DNA of 41,554 nt from Nitrobacter sp. 62-13 (GCF_001896955.1 NZ_MKRN01000005.1:1-41554), one strand, 5' to 3'; shown: positions 16,403 through 26,570, counted from the first letter of the stretch. Program-made: numbers and translations. The notes: generated by a model from the letters alone, not told the origin.

Positions 16403-17512
16403 ATGACCTCCTTTACGCCGCATCAGGATACAGCGCTGCAAGCCGTCGCCGACTGGCTGAAAGCCAAACCCGGCAAAGGCAGCACACCGCAGGTGTTCCG
16501 TCTGTTCGGCTATGCCGGCACCGGCAAGACCACGCTGGCGCGCCACATCGCCGACGGCGTCGACGGCGAGGTCAAGTTCGCGGCCTTCACTGGCAAGGCC
16601 GCATTGGTGATGCGCAACAAGGGCTGCGACGGCGCTTCGACGATTCACTCGCTGATCTATCGCGCCCGCGAATCCGGCGAAGAGCAGCCGAGTTTTGAGT
16701 TGTGGGACGATGCGCCCGCATCCAAGGCCAAGCTCATCGTGATCGACGAATGTTCCATGGTCGACGCCGAACTCGGTCGCGACCTGATGTCGTTCGACTG
16801 TCCGCTGCTGGTGCTGGGAGATCCCGCGCAACTGCCGCCGATCCAGGGCGGCGGCTTCTTCACCAGCGCCGCTCCGGACGCGATGCTGACCGAGGTTCAC
16901 CGGCAGGCTCAGGACGACCCGATCGTGCGCATGTCAATGGACGTTCGCGAGGGCCGCGAGCTTGACATCGGCCGCTATGGCGAAAGCGAGGTTGTCGCGC
17001 GCGGCGATCTCGACCCGGCGCGCGTGATGAACGCCGACCAGGTGCTGGTCGGCCGCAACAACACCCGCCGCTCCTACAATATGCGGATGCGGCAGCGGCA
17101 GAATATCGAGGACCAGCTACCGGTGGCCGGCGACAAGCTGGTCTGCCTGCGCAACAACCGCAAGAAGGCGCTGTTCAATGGCGGCCTGTGGCGCGTGAAG
17201 TCGCGCGCGGCCTCGAAATCGAAAATCATCACGATGCGACTCTCCCCTGATGAGGAATTCGCGCACAAGGTGACGAAGGTCTCGGTGCGGCAGGACTGCT
17301 TCGCCGGCGGCATCGAGGATATTCCGTGGGAACAGCGCAAGCCCTACGACGAGTTCGATTACGGCTACGTCCTGACGGTGCACAAGTCGCAGGGGTCGCA
17401 ATGGGACGACGTGGTGCTGTTCGACGAAAGTTTCGCGTTTCAGGACAGCCGCGCGCGCTGGCTCTACACCGGCATCACCCGCGCCGCGAAGCGATTGAGT
17501 GTCGTGGTGTAG
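16403..17512 (+). CDS. RecD-like / UvrD-type ATP-dependent DNA helicase
   Basis: 369 aa superfamily 1 helicase, shorter than full RecD. It has Walker A GYAGTGKTT (36-44), motif II VIDECSMVD, motif III GDPAQLPPI, and the C-terminal UvrD_C_2 domain with TVHKSQGSQWDDV (motif V) and RWLYTGITRA (motif VI). It probably acts in DNA repair or replication-fork processing, but the specific role of such stand-alone short RecD-like enzymes is not settled. ATG 16403 (MTSFTPHQDTALQ) is chosen because the conserved sequence begins there. The open frame upstream to 16322 is not helicase-like. The gap to flbD is 173 bases. Confidence 0.85.
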   Translation: MTSFTPHQDTALQAVADWLKAKPGKGSTPQVFRLFGYAGTGKTTLARHIADGVDGEVKFAAFTGKAALVMRNKGCDGASTIHSLIYRARESGEEQPSFELWDDAPASKAKLIVIDECSMVDAELGRDLMSFDCPLLVLGDPAQLPPIQGGGFFTSAAPDAMLTEVHRQAQDDPIVRMSMDVREGRELDIGRYGESEVVARGDLDPARVMNADQVLVGRNNTRRSYNMRMRQRQNIEDQLPVAGDKLVCLRNNRKKALFNGGLWRVKSRAASKSKIITMRLSPDEEFAHKVTKVSVRQDCFAGGIEDIPWEQRKPYDEFDYGYVLTVHKSQGSQWDDVVLFDESFAFQDSRARWLYTGITRAAKRLSVVV

Positions 17513-17822
17513 CGAGGCGGCGGAAATGACCCAACTTGCAGCCACGCTTTCGTAACTCGCGCGAACGACCCTTGTCGACGGCCAGACGCGACTATCGCTA
17601 TTTGCAAGACGGCGCAGCTTCGGCCTCCGCCCCCTCGCGTGCAGCCTCGTTCAGGGGCTATTTGCTATTGATTCATCGCCGAGCTAGCCTTGGAGAGGTC
17701 ATCGCGCAATCAGCACCGTGTTCATCATCACCTGATGGCCGCTTGCGGCAATCTGCCGCTTCGCCAATCATGACGCCTTGAACAAGTATCTTTTGGCGAA
17801 TCCACCAGTGAGGAGATTAAAG
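17513..17822 (+). other. intergenic region before the BA14K-like gene
   Basis: 310 bases with no supported gene. It contains a small inverted repeat, GCGGCA-ATC-TGCCGC (17745-17759), about 65 bases before the next start, and ends with a clear GAGGAG ribosome site. The promoter of the downstream gene is presumably here. Confidence 0.4.
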
Positions 17823-18179
17823 ATGCGATCGAAGATCAGTTTAGCGGCATTGCTCGCCGGTTCCGTAGCGTTCACCTTTTCCGTGCCGGCGACGTCGGCA
17901 CCGCTCATGGGCCAGTCCAATATGAGCAAGGCGGCTCCGTCCTCGATCGAGGCTGTTCAATATTATGGCCATCACCATCGCCACTATCATGGTGGAGGCG
18001 GCGGCGCCGGCGCGTTGATCGGCGGCTTGGCGGCAGGCGCCATTATCGGCGGCGCAATCGCTGCCGGTCAAGCCAACGCACAACAGAACGCAGCCTACTG
18101 CGCGCAACGCTTTCGTTCCTACGATCCGGCATCGGGGACATATCTCGGCCTCGACGGCTACCGTCATCCCTGTCCGTAA
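17823..18179 (+). CDS. BA14K-like secreted or surface protein, 118 aa
   Basis: ATG 17823 follows GAGGAG with 7-base spacing. The signal peptide MRSKISLAALLAGSVAFTFSVPATSA has likely cleavage after TSA. The middle is His-rich (YYGHHHRHYHGGGGGAG) and runs into a Gly/Ala hydrophobic stretch (ALIGGLAAGAIIGGAIAAG). The C-terminal motif AAYCAQRFRSYDPASGTYLGLDGYRHPC is the BA14K domain (PF07886), named from the 14-kDa immunoreactive protein of Brucella and reported to bind immunoglobulin/lectin targets. In free-living relatives the role is unknown; a cell-envelope location is likely. The gene stands alone and is closed by a strong terminator. Confidence 0.85.
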   Translation: MRSKISLAALLAGSVAFTFSVPATSAPLMGQSNMSKAAPSSIEAVQYYGHHHRHYHGGGGGAGALIGGLAAGAIIGGAIAAGQANAQQNAAYCAQRFRSYDPASGTYLGLDGYRHPCP

Positions 18180-18230
18180 GCGGCGGAATTTCTCGGCGTG
18201 CCTTCGCGCCGACACATCCGAGCCGTTTGA

Positions 18231-18260
18231 CGCGGAGCCCACCGGCTCCGCGTTTTTTTT
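18231..18260 (+). terminator. rho-independent terminator after the BA14K-like gene
   Basis: CGCGGAGCC, loop CACC, GGCTCCGCG, then eight T residues. It has a perfect 9 bp stem. It points in the plus direction; the minus-strand metB that ends at 18302 gets no T-run from it. Confidence 0.93.
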
Positions 18261-18301
18261 ACAAGCGGGTTTTGCTTTGCAGCCGTCTACGATGTGACGA
18301 T

Positions 18302-19486
18302 TCAGATGTTTGCTTTTGAACGCGCCGATCCGTCGATTTCGGCAAGGGCCCGTTCCAGATCGGCGATCAAATCGGCGGTATCCTCGAGGCCGATCGAAAG
18401 CCGTATGAGACCGTTGGTAATGCCGGCGGCCTTGCGCGCCTCCTCCGACATGCTGGCATGGGTCATCGTCGCGGGGTGAGCCAGGAGGCTCTCGGTGCCG
18501 CCGAGCGACTCCGCGAGACTGAAAAGCCGGACGGCCTCGACGAAGCGGGCAACCGCCAAGCCGCTTCCCTTCAACTCGAAGCTGAGCATCGCACCAAAGC
18601 CGGATTGCTGGGCCTTGGCGACGGCATGGCCCGGATGCGTGGGCAGCCCCGGATAGTGGCATGCGGCAACGAGAGGATGTTCGGCAAGAAACTCGGCGAC
18701 CGCCTGCGCGCTGCGCTGCTGCCACTCCATGCGCGGAAACAGCGTGCGGATACCGCGAAGCGCGAGGTAGGAATCGAACGGCGCCCCCGTCGTGCCAACG
18801 ATATTGGCCCAGGCCGCCAGCGCCTCGGCATCAGCAGCATCGGCCGCGATCACGGCGCCGCCGACCATGTCCGAGTGGCCGTTGAGATATTTCGTGGTCG
18901 AGTGAATGACGAAATCGGCGCCGAGCGCGATCGGCCGCTGCAGCGCGGGCGACAGAAACGTATTGTCGACGGCGACCTTGGCGCCTGCCGCTCTGGCCTG
19001 CGCGACAATCGCCCGGATGTCGACGATGCGCATCAGAGGATTGCTCGGGGTCTCGATCAGGACCAGCTTGGGCTTGCTCTGAAACGCCGCAATCAGCGCC
19101 GCGGGGTCGTTCTGGTCGACAAACGCCACCTTGAAGTGGCCACGGTCGCGGCGGTTCACCAGCAGGCGGTGGGTGCCGCCGTAACAGTCATGCGGCACAA
19201 TTACGATGTCATCGCGTGACAGTTGCGACAGCACCAGATCGATCGCGGCCATGCCCGAGGACACCACCACTGCGCCCGCGCCGCCTTCGAGCTTGGCGAG
19301 AGTATCGGCGAGCAGCGTCCGCGTCGGATTGCTGGTGCGGGTGTATTCGTGCGGCCCGCTGCGCCCGAAACCGGGCCATGTGAACGTACTCGACAGACAG
19401 ATCGTCGGCGTCACCGCGCCGACATTATCCTCGGTCGCAATGCCGTTTGCGGCCGCGACCGTTTTCAGGTTCGTAGACTCGGACAT
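18302..19486 (-). CDS. metB: cystathionine gamma-synthase (MetB-type PLP enzyme)
   Basis: 394 aa Cys/Met-metabolism PLP enzyme. It joins an activated homoserine ester with cysteine to give cystathionine. The sequence follows E. coli MetB along its length: EYTRTSNPTR for substrate binding, PHDCYGGTHRL, FVDQNDP, VDNTFLSPALQRPIALGAD, the PLP lysine in HSTTKYLNGHSD (Lys199), and LAESLGGTESLLAHPATMTHA near the end. The related MetC, MetZ and Mgl enzymes share the fold, so the exact reaction needs testing. With metX in the same window (acetyl ester), O-acetylhomoserine is the likely substrate. No SAM riboswitch is visible upstream. Confidence 0.85.
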   Translation of the reverse strand: MSESTNLKTVAAANGIATEDNVGAVTPTICLSSTFTWPGFGRSGPHEYTRTSNPTRTLLADTLAKLEGGAGAVVVSSGMAAIDLVLSQLSRDDIVIVPHDCYGGTHRLLVNRRDRGHFKVAFVDQNDPAALIAAFQSKPKLVLIETPSNPLMRIVDIRAIVAQARAAGAKVAVDNTFLSPALQRPIALGADFVIHSTTKYLNGHSDMVGGAVIAADAADAEALAAWANIVGTTGAPFDSYLALRGIRTLFPRMEWQQRSAQAVAEFLAEHPLVAACHYPGLPTHPGHAVAKAQQSGFGAMLSFELKGSGLAVARFVEAVRLFSLAESLGGTESLLAHPATMTHASMSEEARKAAGITNGLIRLSIGLEDTADLIADLERALAEIDGSARSKANI

Positions 19487-19701
19487 AGTGTTGAAGGACT
19501 TTCGATGAAATGCGAGGGCTGGCCCGGTCCGTCCGGAATGTCACGGCCCGATCCAACCTCGGATATCTAAAGGACTTCAGCCGAAACACAAACGGTCCCG
19601 TAACAACTCCGCGCGACCTGCGTTGCGCGAAAAGCGCCCCGGGCGCGGAGCAGCATGTCGTGCGGTCTTCTCCCGCCTCGAGCAGAGCCTCACCGGACCG
19701 C

Positions 19702-21432
19702 TCAATCGTTGAAGAACCGCCCCTCCTTCACCTCTGCGACATAGCCGGCGCGGATCGCAAAGTCGCCGAAGTGTTCGCCGGGCTTGCGGTCGCGGGCGTA
19801 GTGGCCGAGCGTCTTCTCGAGCGCTTCGAGGATCGCGGGCTCGCCGACGTTTTCGAGATACATCTTGTTGAGCCGTTCGCCGTGAAAGCCGCCGCCGAGA
19901 TAGAGGTTGTACTTGCCCGGAGCACGGCCGGTCAGGCCGATCTCGGCGATGTAGGGACGCGCGCAACCGTTCGGGCAGCCGGTCATGCGGATGGTGATCG
20001 GATCATCCTTGAGCCCGTGCGTATTAAGAATGGCCTCGATCTTGGTGACGAGATCGGGCAGATAGCGTTCGCTTTCGGCCATCGCCAGACCGCAGGTCGG
20101 AAGCGCGACGCAGGCCATCGAGTTGAGGCGCAGTCCGCTGCGGGTCTCGAACTGGTCGAGGCCGTACTGCTTCATCAGCGCCTCGATCGCCGGCCGGTCC
20201 TCGGAAGCGATGTCGGAAATGATCAGGTTCTGGTTCGGCGTGACGCGGAACATGCCCTTGTGGACCGCGGCAATGGCGCGCAAGCCGTCCATCATCGGAA
20301 AGTCCGGTGTGTTGATGACGCGGCCGTTCTGGATGAACAGGATGCAATGCTCGCGGCCATCCTCGCCCTTGACCCAGCCGAGCGGATCGCCGTTCGACGT
20401 GAAGGTATAGGGCTGCTCCGGACCAAGCGCGAATCCGAGACGACGCTCGACCTCCGCCTTGATCCAGTCGATTCCCTTTTCGTCGATGGTGTACTTGAAG
20501 CGGGCGTGCAGCCGGTCGAGCCGGTCGCCGTAGTCGCGCTGCACCGACATCACCGCGTCGATCGTCGGAAACAGCTTGTCGGCGTCGATGTAGCCGATGA
20601 CGCTGGCGAGACGCGGATAGGTCTTGGGGGACTGATCGGTCCGGCCGAGGCCGCCGCCGATGGCGACGTTGAAGCCCTTCAGCTTGCCGCGACGCGCGAT
20701 GGCGATGAAGCCGAGATCCTGGCCATAGACGTCGATGTCGTTGCTCGGCGGAATTGCGAAGCCGATCTTGAACTTCCGCGGCATGTAGGTGCGGCCGTAG
20801 AACGGCTCCTCGGGACCATCCGTCTCCTCACGCTCGGCGCCGTACCAGATCTCCTTGTAGGCGCCTGTCCTGTGGACCGCGTGATCGCTCGCGCGCTTGG
20901 CAAGCGCATAGACTTCGGCGTGCAGTTTCGACAGATCGGGATTGACGGTGCACATCACGCCGCGGGTATCGTCGCCGCAGGCGGCCTTGGTGTCGAGCAG
21001 GACGTCGCGCAGTCCCTGAAGCAGGCTGCGCAAGTCGTGCTTCATGACACGGTGAAACTGGAACGTCTGACGCGTGGTCAGCCGCAGCGTGTCGCCCGCG
21101 TAGCTGCGCGCCAGCTCGTCGAGCTTCAGCCACTGGCCGGGACTGCAGACGCCCCCAGGCAGACGCACGCGCGCCATGAATGAGAACGCCGCTTCCAATT
21201 TCTGACGCCGGCGCTCGTCACGGATGTCGCGGTCATCCTGCTGATAGATGCCGAAGAACTTCATCAGCTTGGCGTCGCTGGCCGTCACCGCCGACGTGAT
21301 CTCATCGACCAGACTCTGCTTGATCGTGCCGCGCAGATAGTCGCTGTTGGCCTTCAGCGTTTCATCCGGCCCGAGCTTGTCGAGGGGTTGGGAAACATCG
21401 CGGCTGCGATCGGGCTCAGCCTTCACATCCAT
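19702..21432 (-). CDS. cysI: sulfite reductase hemoprotein subunit CysI
   Basis: 576 aa. Reduces sulfite to sulfide at a siroheme coupled to a [4Fe-4S] cluster. The cluster cysteines are Cys441 and Cys447 (CVALPTCGLAMAESER) and Cys486 and Cys490 (GCPNGCARP). Siroheme-binding and substrate arginine/lysine motifs are present in RLTTRQTFQFH and VAIGGGLGR. ATG 21432 is chosen: GAGG lies about 8 bases upstream and the start is 10 bases after the cysJ stop. The open frame continues into cysJ but is not CysI there. The partner CysJ is directly upstream. Sulfide made here feeds cysteine and then the methionine genes nearby. Confidence 0.95.
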   Translation of the reverse strand: MDVKAEPDRSRDVSQPLDKLGPDETLKANSDYLRGTIKQSLVDEITSAVTASDAKLMKFFGIYQQDDRDIRDERRRQKLEAAFSFMARVRLPGGVCSPGQWLKLDELARSYAGDTLRLTTRQTFQFHRVMKHDLRSLLQGLRDVLLDTKAACGDDTRGVMCTVNPDLSKLHAEVYALAKRASDHAVHRTGAYKEIWYGAEREETDGPEEPFYGRTYMPRKFKIGFAIPPSNDIDVYGQDLGFIAIARRGKLKGFNVAIGGGLGRTDQSPKTYPRLASVIGYIDADKLFPTIDAVMSVQRDYGDRLDRLHARFKYTIDEKGIDWIKAEVERRLGFALGPEQPYTFTSNGDPLGWVKGEDGREHCILFIQNGRVINTPDFPMMDGLRAIAAVHKGMFRVTPNQNLIISDIASEDRPAIEALMKQYGLDQFETRSGLRLNSMACVALPTCGLAMAESERYLPDLVTKIEAILNTHGLKDDPITIRMTGCPNGCARPYIAEIGLTGRAPGKYNLYLGGGFHGERLNKMYLENVGEPAILEALEKTLGHYARDRKPGEHFGDFAIRAGYVAEVKEGRFFND

Positions 21433-21442
21433 CAAACTGGCC

Positions 21443-23278
21443 TCAATACACGTCAAGCCGATAGCGGCGATCACGCTGCAGCGCCGAGAGATAGGCGACC
21501 GCCTCATCGCGATCGAGGCTACCGTGCTCGGCCACGATATCGGTGAGCGCCGCATGGACATCGGGCGCCATGTGGGCGCTGTCGCCGCAGACGTAAATAT
21601 ACGCGCCCTCCTCCAGCCACGCATAGACATCGCGGCCCTGGCGGCGCAGGCGATCCTGCACATAGGTCTTCGGCGCGGCGTCGCGGGAGAAGGCGAGATC
21701 GAGCCGGCTCAGCGCGCCGTTCTTGAGCAATTCCTGCCACTCGACCTGATAGAGGAAGTCGCTGCGGAAATTGCGCTCGCCGAAAAACAGCCAGGAGCGG
21801 CCGGAAGCACCCCGGACTTCGCGCTCCTGCATGAAGGCGCGGTAGGGCGCGACGCCCGTACCGGCGCCGATCATCAGGATCGGCACATCGTCGTCCGGCA
21901 AATGGAAGTGGTCGTTGGACTGGACATAGACCGGAATGGTGGCATCCGCCTCGGTGCACGCGGCGAGATAGCCGGAGGCGACGCCGGCGCGCGGCAGGTC
22001 GTGCATCATGTAGCGCACGGTAGAGACCGTGAGATGAACCTCGTCCGGTGCCGCGGCGAGGCTGGAGGCGATCGAATAGAGCCGCGGCTGCAACGGCCGA
22101 AGGCCGGCAACGAACTGCGCGGCATCGATGCCGGACGCCGGAAAGCGGCTGATAACATCGAGAATGTGGTGGTCGTGCTGGAACGCCGCACGCGCCTCCT
22201 TCTGATCCGGCGCGCGTAGCGACTGCAGTTCGGCGGCGCCGGTGATGTCGGCCCAATGGTCGAGAAAGCGCGGCGTCAAAGCCGTAATCTCGAAGGTCGC
22301 GCTCAGCGCCTCCCCAAGGCTTGTCGTCGCCTGCTTCACCGTCACCGGTGCATCGGCCGGCAGCGACAGCTTCTCCAGTACGGCCTCGACCAGCGCCGGA
22401 TCGTTGCGCGGCACGATGCCGAGCGCATCGCCAGGCTGATAGGTCAGGCCGGAATCCGCCAGCGACAATTCGATATGGCGGGTCTCCTTGGTCGACCCGC
22501 GCCCGGTCAGCACGATGTTGTCGATGACCGCGGCCTGAAACGGGTGTTTCTTGTCGAATGTCGCGGGCGCCGGTTCGTGGCTTTGCATCACGGCCGTCGA
22601 TGCCGGGATAGACCGCGCAGTCTGCGCGGCCGGCGTGAGGCCGGCGACCCTGGCCGCAATCCACGCCTCCGCAGCGTCTTCGTAATCGACGTCGCAGTCG
22701 ACGCGATCGGCGAGGCGCTGCGCGCCCAGTTCCTCGAGCCGCCGGTCGATCCGCTTACCTGCCTCGCAATATTTTTCGTAGGTGGAATCGCCGAGCGCCA
22801 GCACCGCATACCGCAACTGCGGCAATTTGGGCGCCTTGCGGCTTTCCAGAAATTCGAAGAACCCTACCGCGGTCTGCGGTGCATCGCCCTCGCCATGGGT
22901 GCTGGCGATGACGAGCATGTCCTGCTCGTCCTTGAGGCCACGCGTCTTGTAGTCCGCCATGTCGGCGAGGCGGACCTCGATGCCCTTCGCCTTCGCCCTC
23001 TCAACGAGCGTCTTGGCCAGGGCCTTGCTGTTTCCCGTCTCGCTGGCGAACAACACCGTCAGAAGCCGCGTCGCGGGAGCCGTGAGACTGTTCTGCGATG
23101 GCGGTGCAAGCTCCGCGACATCCGATGCGGCGGCACCGATGCGTGCCCGGTTGCTGAGACCCGCAAAATAGCCGCTGATCCAGATCGCCTGTTCATGACT
23201 GAGCGACGTCGCAAGCTGGTTCACCTGCGTCCATTGATCCGTCGTGAGCGCTGATCCTGGAAATTCCAATTTTGTCAT
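21443..23278 (-). CDS. cysJ: sulfite reductase flavoprotein subunit CysJ
   Basis: 611 aa. Moves electrons from NADPH through FAD and FMN to CysI. The domain order is an N-terminal linker (TTDQWTQVNQLATSLSHEQA), flavodoxin domain (about 70-210) with LFASETGNSKALAK and STHGEGDAP, FAD domain with RLYSIASS, and NADPH domain with MIGAGTGVAPYRAFMQER and YVCGDSAHMAPDV, ending YRLDVY. The C-terminal tyrosine is typical of the family. ATG 23278 opens the frame. It is cotranscribed with cysI. Confidence 0.95.
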   Translation of the reverse strand: MTKLEFPGSALTTDQWTQVNQLATSLSHEQAIWISGYFAGLSNRARIGAAASDVAELAPPSQNSLTAPATRLLTVLFASETGNSKALAKTLVERAKAKGIEVRLADMADYKTRGLKDEQDMLVIASTHGEGDAPQTAVGFFEFLESRKAPKLPQLRYAVLALGDSTYEKYCEAGKRIDRRLEELGAQRLADRVDCDVDYEDAAEAWIAARVAGLTPAAQTARSIPASTAVMQSHEPAPATFDKKHPFQAAVIDNIVLTGRGSTKETRHIELSLADSGLTYQPGDALGIVPRNDPALVEAVLEKLSLPADAPVTVKQATTSLGEALSATFEITALTPRFLDHWADITGAAELQSLRAPDQKEARAAFQHDHHILDVISRFPASGIDAAQFVAGLRPLQPRLYSIASSLAAAPDEVHLTVSTVRYMMHDLPRAGVASGYLAACTEADATIPVYVQSNDHFHLPDDDVPILMIGAGTGVAPYRAFMQEREVRGASGRSWLFFGERNFRSDFLYQVEWQELLKNGALSRLDLAFSRDAAPKTYVQDRLRRQGRDVYAWLEEGAYIYVCGDSAHMAPDVHAALTDIVAEHGSLDRDEAVAYLSALQRDRRYRLDVY

Positions 23279-23644
23279 CGCAAGCCAACCTTCGGGAACG
23301 AACCGCCGCCCGCCGCGATTTGCGCTTCACAGGTCGGGTCGAGCCGCTGAACGAACAGAATCTGTCGCTTCATTTTCGACAATCCGGCCCCTTGAATAGG
23401 TCCGCTTTGGTAGAGAAAACAATGCGTTATTGAAAAAAAGAATATTACCCTTCAGCGAGCGCCGGCAGCGAAACGAATATTCCGCCTGCGCACCCATTTT
23501 TAGCATTGCGGGAGAGTGGTCGGGACGCAGGGAATCGGCGCTGGCATCTCAGCCGTTTTACCGGACGTTAATGCTGTAAAGCGCGAGCGCGCGACCCGCG
23601 AGATAAGGATTGGTCGCGCTTTCCGCACGCGGCATCCGCCCATA

Positions 23645-23688
23645 GCGTTTTCGAGCGAAGCGGAAACCGGTTCGCGTGAAGAAAACGC
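23645..23688. repeat. palindromic intergenic repeat (copy 1)
   Basis: It begins GCGTTTTCGAGCGAAGCGG, continues AAACCGGTTCGCGTGAA and closes with GAAAACGC, so its ends pair (GCGTTTTC / GAAAACGC). It also has an inner ACCGGT. I recall closely similar elements scattered between genes of Bradyrhizobium and Nitrobacter. A degenerate second copy is at 37510-37553. Confidence 0.65.
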
Positions 23689-23703
23689 GTCACTCAAAAT
23701 CAC

Positions 23704-23740
23704 GGATCCCCGCTTCCGATTCCATCAGAAGCGGGGATCC
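23704..23740 (-). terminator. perfect 13 bp inverted repeat downstream of clpB
   Basis: GGATCCCCGCTTC (23704-23716) pairs exactly with GAAGCGGGGATCC (23728-23740) across an 11-base loop. It lies 37 bases beyond the clpB stop. The minus strand then reads GTGATTTTGAG, only a weak T-run, so it may act as a terminator or mRNA-end stabiliser or be part of the adjacent repeat. Confidence 0.55.
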
Positions 23741-23776
23741 AGCGATGCAGGAAGGATTGAGCCGCGTGCGGTGCGC

Positions 23777-26413
23777 TCAGTGAAGCTTGCGCTTCGGCAC
23801 ACGCGGTTCGAACTGCTCGATATCCGCCGTCGAGGGTGCCTCACCGTTGAACGTGAGCACACCGCCTTTCACCGAAATCGCGACGTGATCGCCGTCGTGA
23901 ACCTTGCCCGCCAGGATCATTTCAGCGAGCGGGTCCTGCACCTCGCGCTGGATCACGCGCTTGAGCGGGCGCGCGCCATAGGCGGGATCCCAGCCCTTCT
24001 CGGCCAGCCGATCGCGCGCGGCAGCATCGAGATCGAGCACGATCTTGCGGTCTTCCAGCAGCTTTTGCAGCCGGGCGAACTGGATTTCGACGATCCTTCC
24101 CATCTCGCTCTTCTGCAGGCGATGGAACAGGATGATCTCATCGACGCGATTGAGGAATTCAGGACGGAAGTGCGCACGCACCATGCCCATCACCTGCTCG
24201 CGCACCGCGCCGGTGTCCTCGCCCTCGGGCTGGTTCACCAGAAACTCCGAACCGAGGTTCGAGGTCATGATGATCAATGTGTTGCGGAAGTCCACCGTGC
24301 GGCCCTGACCGTCGGTGAGCCGGCCGTCGTCGAGCACCTGCAACAGCACGTTGAACACGTCCGGATGCGCTTTCTCGATCTCGTCGAACAGCACCACCTG
24401 ATAGGGCCGGCGCCGCACCGCCTCCGTCAGCGCCCCGCCCTCGTCGTAACCGACATAGCCCGGAGGCGCACCGATCAGCCGCGCCACCGAATGCTTCTCC
24501 ATGTATTCGGACATGTCGATGCGGACCATCGCGGTCTCGTCGTCGAACAGATAGGCGGCAAGCGCCTTGGTCAATTCGGTCTTGCCGACGCCGGTGGGCC
24601 CTAGGAACATGAACGAGCCCATCGGCCGGTTGGGATCCTGCAGGCCCGCGCGGGCGCGGCGCACGGCGGTGGCAACCGCGCGCACGGCCTCGGACTGTCC
24701 GACGACACGCGCAGCGAGACTCTCTTCCATCCGCAGCAGCTTTTCCTTTTCCCCTTCGAGCATCTTGTCGACGGGAACGCCGGTCCAGCGCGACACCACC
24801 TGAGCGATATTGTCCGCCGTCACCGTTTCGTTCATCATCGTATTGCTTTCGCTGGCCTCGATGCTCTCCAGGCGCTTTTCGAGTTCGGGAATCCGGCCAT
24901 AGGCCAGTTCGCCGGCCTTCTGATATTCGCCGCTGCGCTGCGCATTGGCGAGTTCGATCCGCGCCTGATCCAGCTCGCTCTTGAGCTTGGCGGCGTCCGA
25001 CAGCTTGCTCTTCTCCGCATTCCAGCGCGAGGTCAGGTCCGCCGACTTTTTTTCCAGATCGACCAATTCCCGCTCGAGGTTCTCGAGGCGCGTCCTGGAC
25101 CCGGCATCGCTTTCCTTCTTCAACGCTTCCTGCTCGATCTTCAGCCGCACGATCTCGCGGTCGAGGGAATCGAGTTCTTCCGGCTTGGAATCGACCTGCA
25201 TCTTCAGCCGTGCCGCCGCCTCGTCCACCAGATCGATCGCCTTGTCCGGCAGGAAGCGGTCGGTGATATAACGATGGGACAGCGTGGCGGCCGCAACCAG
25301 CGCCGAGTCGGCGATGCGGACGCCGTGATGCTGTTCGTATTTGTCCTTGAGGCCGCGCAGGATCGACACGGTGTCCTCCACGGTCGGCTCGGACACGAAG
25401 ATCGGCTGGAAGCGCCGCGCCAGCGCCGCGTCCTTTTCGACATGCTTGCGGTACTCGTCGAGCGTGGTCGCGCCGACGCAATGCAGTTCGCCGCGCGCCA
25501 GCGCAGGCTTCAAGAGGTTCGACGCGTCCATGGCGCCATCGGCCTTGCCCGCGCCGATCAGCGTGTGCATCTCATCGATGAACAGGATGATGCCGCCCTC
25601 GGCGGAGGTGACTTCCTGCAACACTGCCTTGAGCCGCTCCTCGAACTCGCCGCGGTATTTCGCACCCGCGATCAGCGAGCCGAGATCGAGCGCCAGCAGC
25701 TTCTTGTCCTTGAGGCTTTCCGGCACGTCGCCATTGACGATGCGCAGCGCCAGGCCTTCGGCGATCGCGGTCTTGCCGACGCCGGGCTCGCCGATCAGCA
25801 CCGGATTGTTCTTGGTGCGGCGTGACAGCACCTGGATGGTGCGTCGGATCTCCTCGTCGCGGCCGATCACCGGATCGAGCTTGCCGTCGCGCGCCGCTTG
25901 CGTCAGGTCGCGGGCATATTTCTTCAGCGCATCATAGGCGTTCTCGGCCGTGGCGCTGTCGGCCGTGCGGCCCTTGCGCAGCGCGTTGATCGCGGCGTTG
26001 AGGTTCTGCGGCGTGACGCCGCCGTCCTTCAGCAGCTTGCCGGCGTCACTGTCCTTGTCGACCGACAGCGCCTGCAACAGCCGTTCCACCGTGACAAAGC
26101 TGTCGCCTGCCTTCTCGGCGGCCTGCTCGGCGGCGTCGAACGCCCGCGCAGTTGCCGGCGCCAGATAGATCTGGCCCGCGCCGGCGCCGGATACCTTCGG
26201 CATCTTGTCGAGCGCGGCTTCGGTCGCCTTCAGGATCGCGCGCGAATTACCGCCGGCGCGGTCGATCAGGCTTCCCGCCAGACCTTCGCTGTCGTCGAGC
26301 AGGACCTTCAGGATATGGAGCGGCGTGAATTGCTGGTGGCCTTCGCGCGCCGCAAGCGATTGCGCCGACTGGATGAAGCCGCGCACCCGCTCGGTATATT
26401 TTTCAATGTTCAT
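23777..26413 (-). CDS. clpB: ATP-dependent disaggregase chaperone ClpB
   Basis: 878 aa. It resolubilises protein aggregates with DnaK. Domains in order are the Clp N-domain repeats (1-145), AAA-1 with Walker A GEPGVGKT (208-215), the ClpB-specific coiled-coil middle domain (about 410-530, [19 protein letters not shown] and so on), AAA-2 with [15 protein letters not shown] near residue 605 and [17 protein letters not shown], and the C-terminal small domain. The start at ATG 26413 follows GGGAGA. A longer open frame to 26509 has no support. A heat-shock-like promoter is at 26571-26598. A short hairpin (GCCGGATC-GTT-GATCCGGC, 26520-26538) sits in the leader. Confidence 0.97.
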   Translation of the reverse strand: MNIEKYTERVRGFIQSAQSLAAREGHQQFTPLHILKVLLDDSEGLAGSLIDRAGGNSRAILKATEAALDKMPKVSGAGAGQIYLAPATARAFDAAEQAAEKAGDSFVTVERLLQALSVDKDSDAGKLLKDGGVTPQNLNAAINALRKGRTADSATAENAYDALKKYARDLTQAARDGKLDPVIGRDEEIRRTIQVLSRRTKNNPVLIGEPGVGKTAIAEGLALRIVNGDVPESLKDKKLLALDLGSLIAGAKYRGEFEERLKAVLQEVTSAEGGIILFIDEMHTLIGAGKADGAMDASNLLKPALARGELHCVGATTLDEYRKHVEKDAALARRFQPIFVSEPTVEDTVSILRGLKDKYEQHHGVRIADSALVAAATLSHRYITDRFLPDKAIDLVDEAAARLKMQVDSKPEELDSLDREIVRLKIEQEALKKESDAGSRTRLENLERELVDLEKKSADLTSRWNAEKSKLSDAAKLKSELDQARIELANAQRSGEYQKAGELAYGRIPELEKRLESIEASESNTMMNETVTADNIAQVVSRWTGVPVDKMLEGEKEKLLRMEESLAARVVGQSEAVRAVATAVRRARAGLQDPNRPMGSFMFLGPTGVGKTELTKALAAYLFDDETAMVRIDMSEYMEKHSVARLIGAPPGYVGYDEGGALTEAVRRRPYQVVLFDEIEKAHPDVFNVLLQVLDDGRLTDGQGRTVDFRNTLIIMTSNLGSEFLVNQPEGEDTGAVREQVMGMVRAHFRPEFLNRVDEIILFHRLQKSEMGRIVEIQFARLQKLLEDRKIVLDLDAAARDRLAEKGWDPAYGARPLKRVIQREVQDPLAEMILAGKVHDGDHVAISVKGGVLTFNGEAPSTADIEQFEPRVPKRKLH

Positions 26414-26570
26414 GGGATCTCCCTCAGCCTGCCGCTCCCGCCCCGAAGGCACAGAAGCAACATCTTCATTGGGTTTCCGTTGGCCGCATTGACGTTCCTC
26501 AACCGGCAACGGTCGGCGTGCCGGATCGTTGATCCGGCTTGCGGCAAATGTAGGAATACGCTCCCAGGAA

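Larger units (their letters stand above)
23279..23776. other. intergenic region between clpB (3' end) and cysJ (5' end)
   Basis: 498 bases with no supported gene. The cysJ-proximal part (about 23375-23450) is AT-rich with a run of A/T around 23434-23446 and likely holds the cysJI promoter and its regulator site; I cannot name the regulator. The clpB-proximal part holds a palindromic intergenic repeat (23645-23688) and a 13 bp inverted repeat (23704-23740), listed separately. Confidence 0.5.

Noticed and set aside
19510-21183. 557-codon plus-strand frame opposite cysI
   Set aside because: No family features; CysI is certain on the minus strand.
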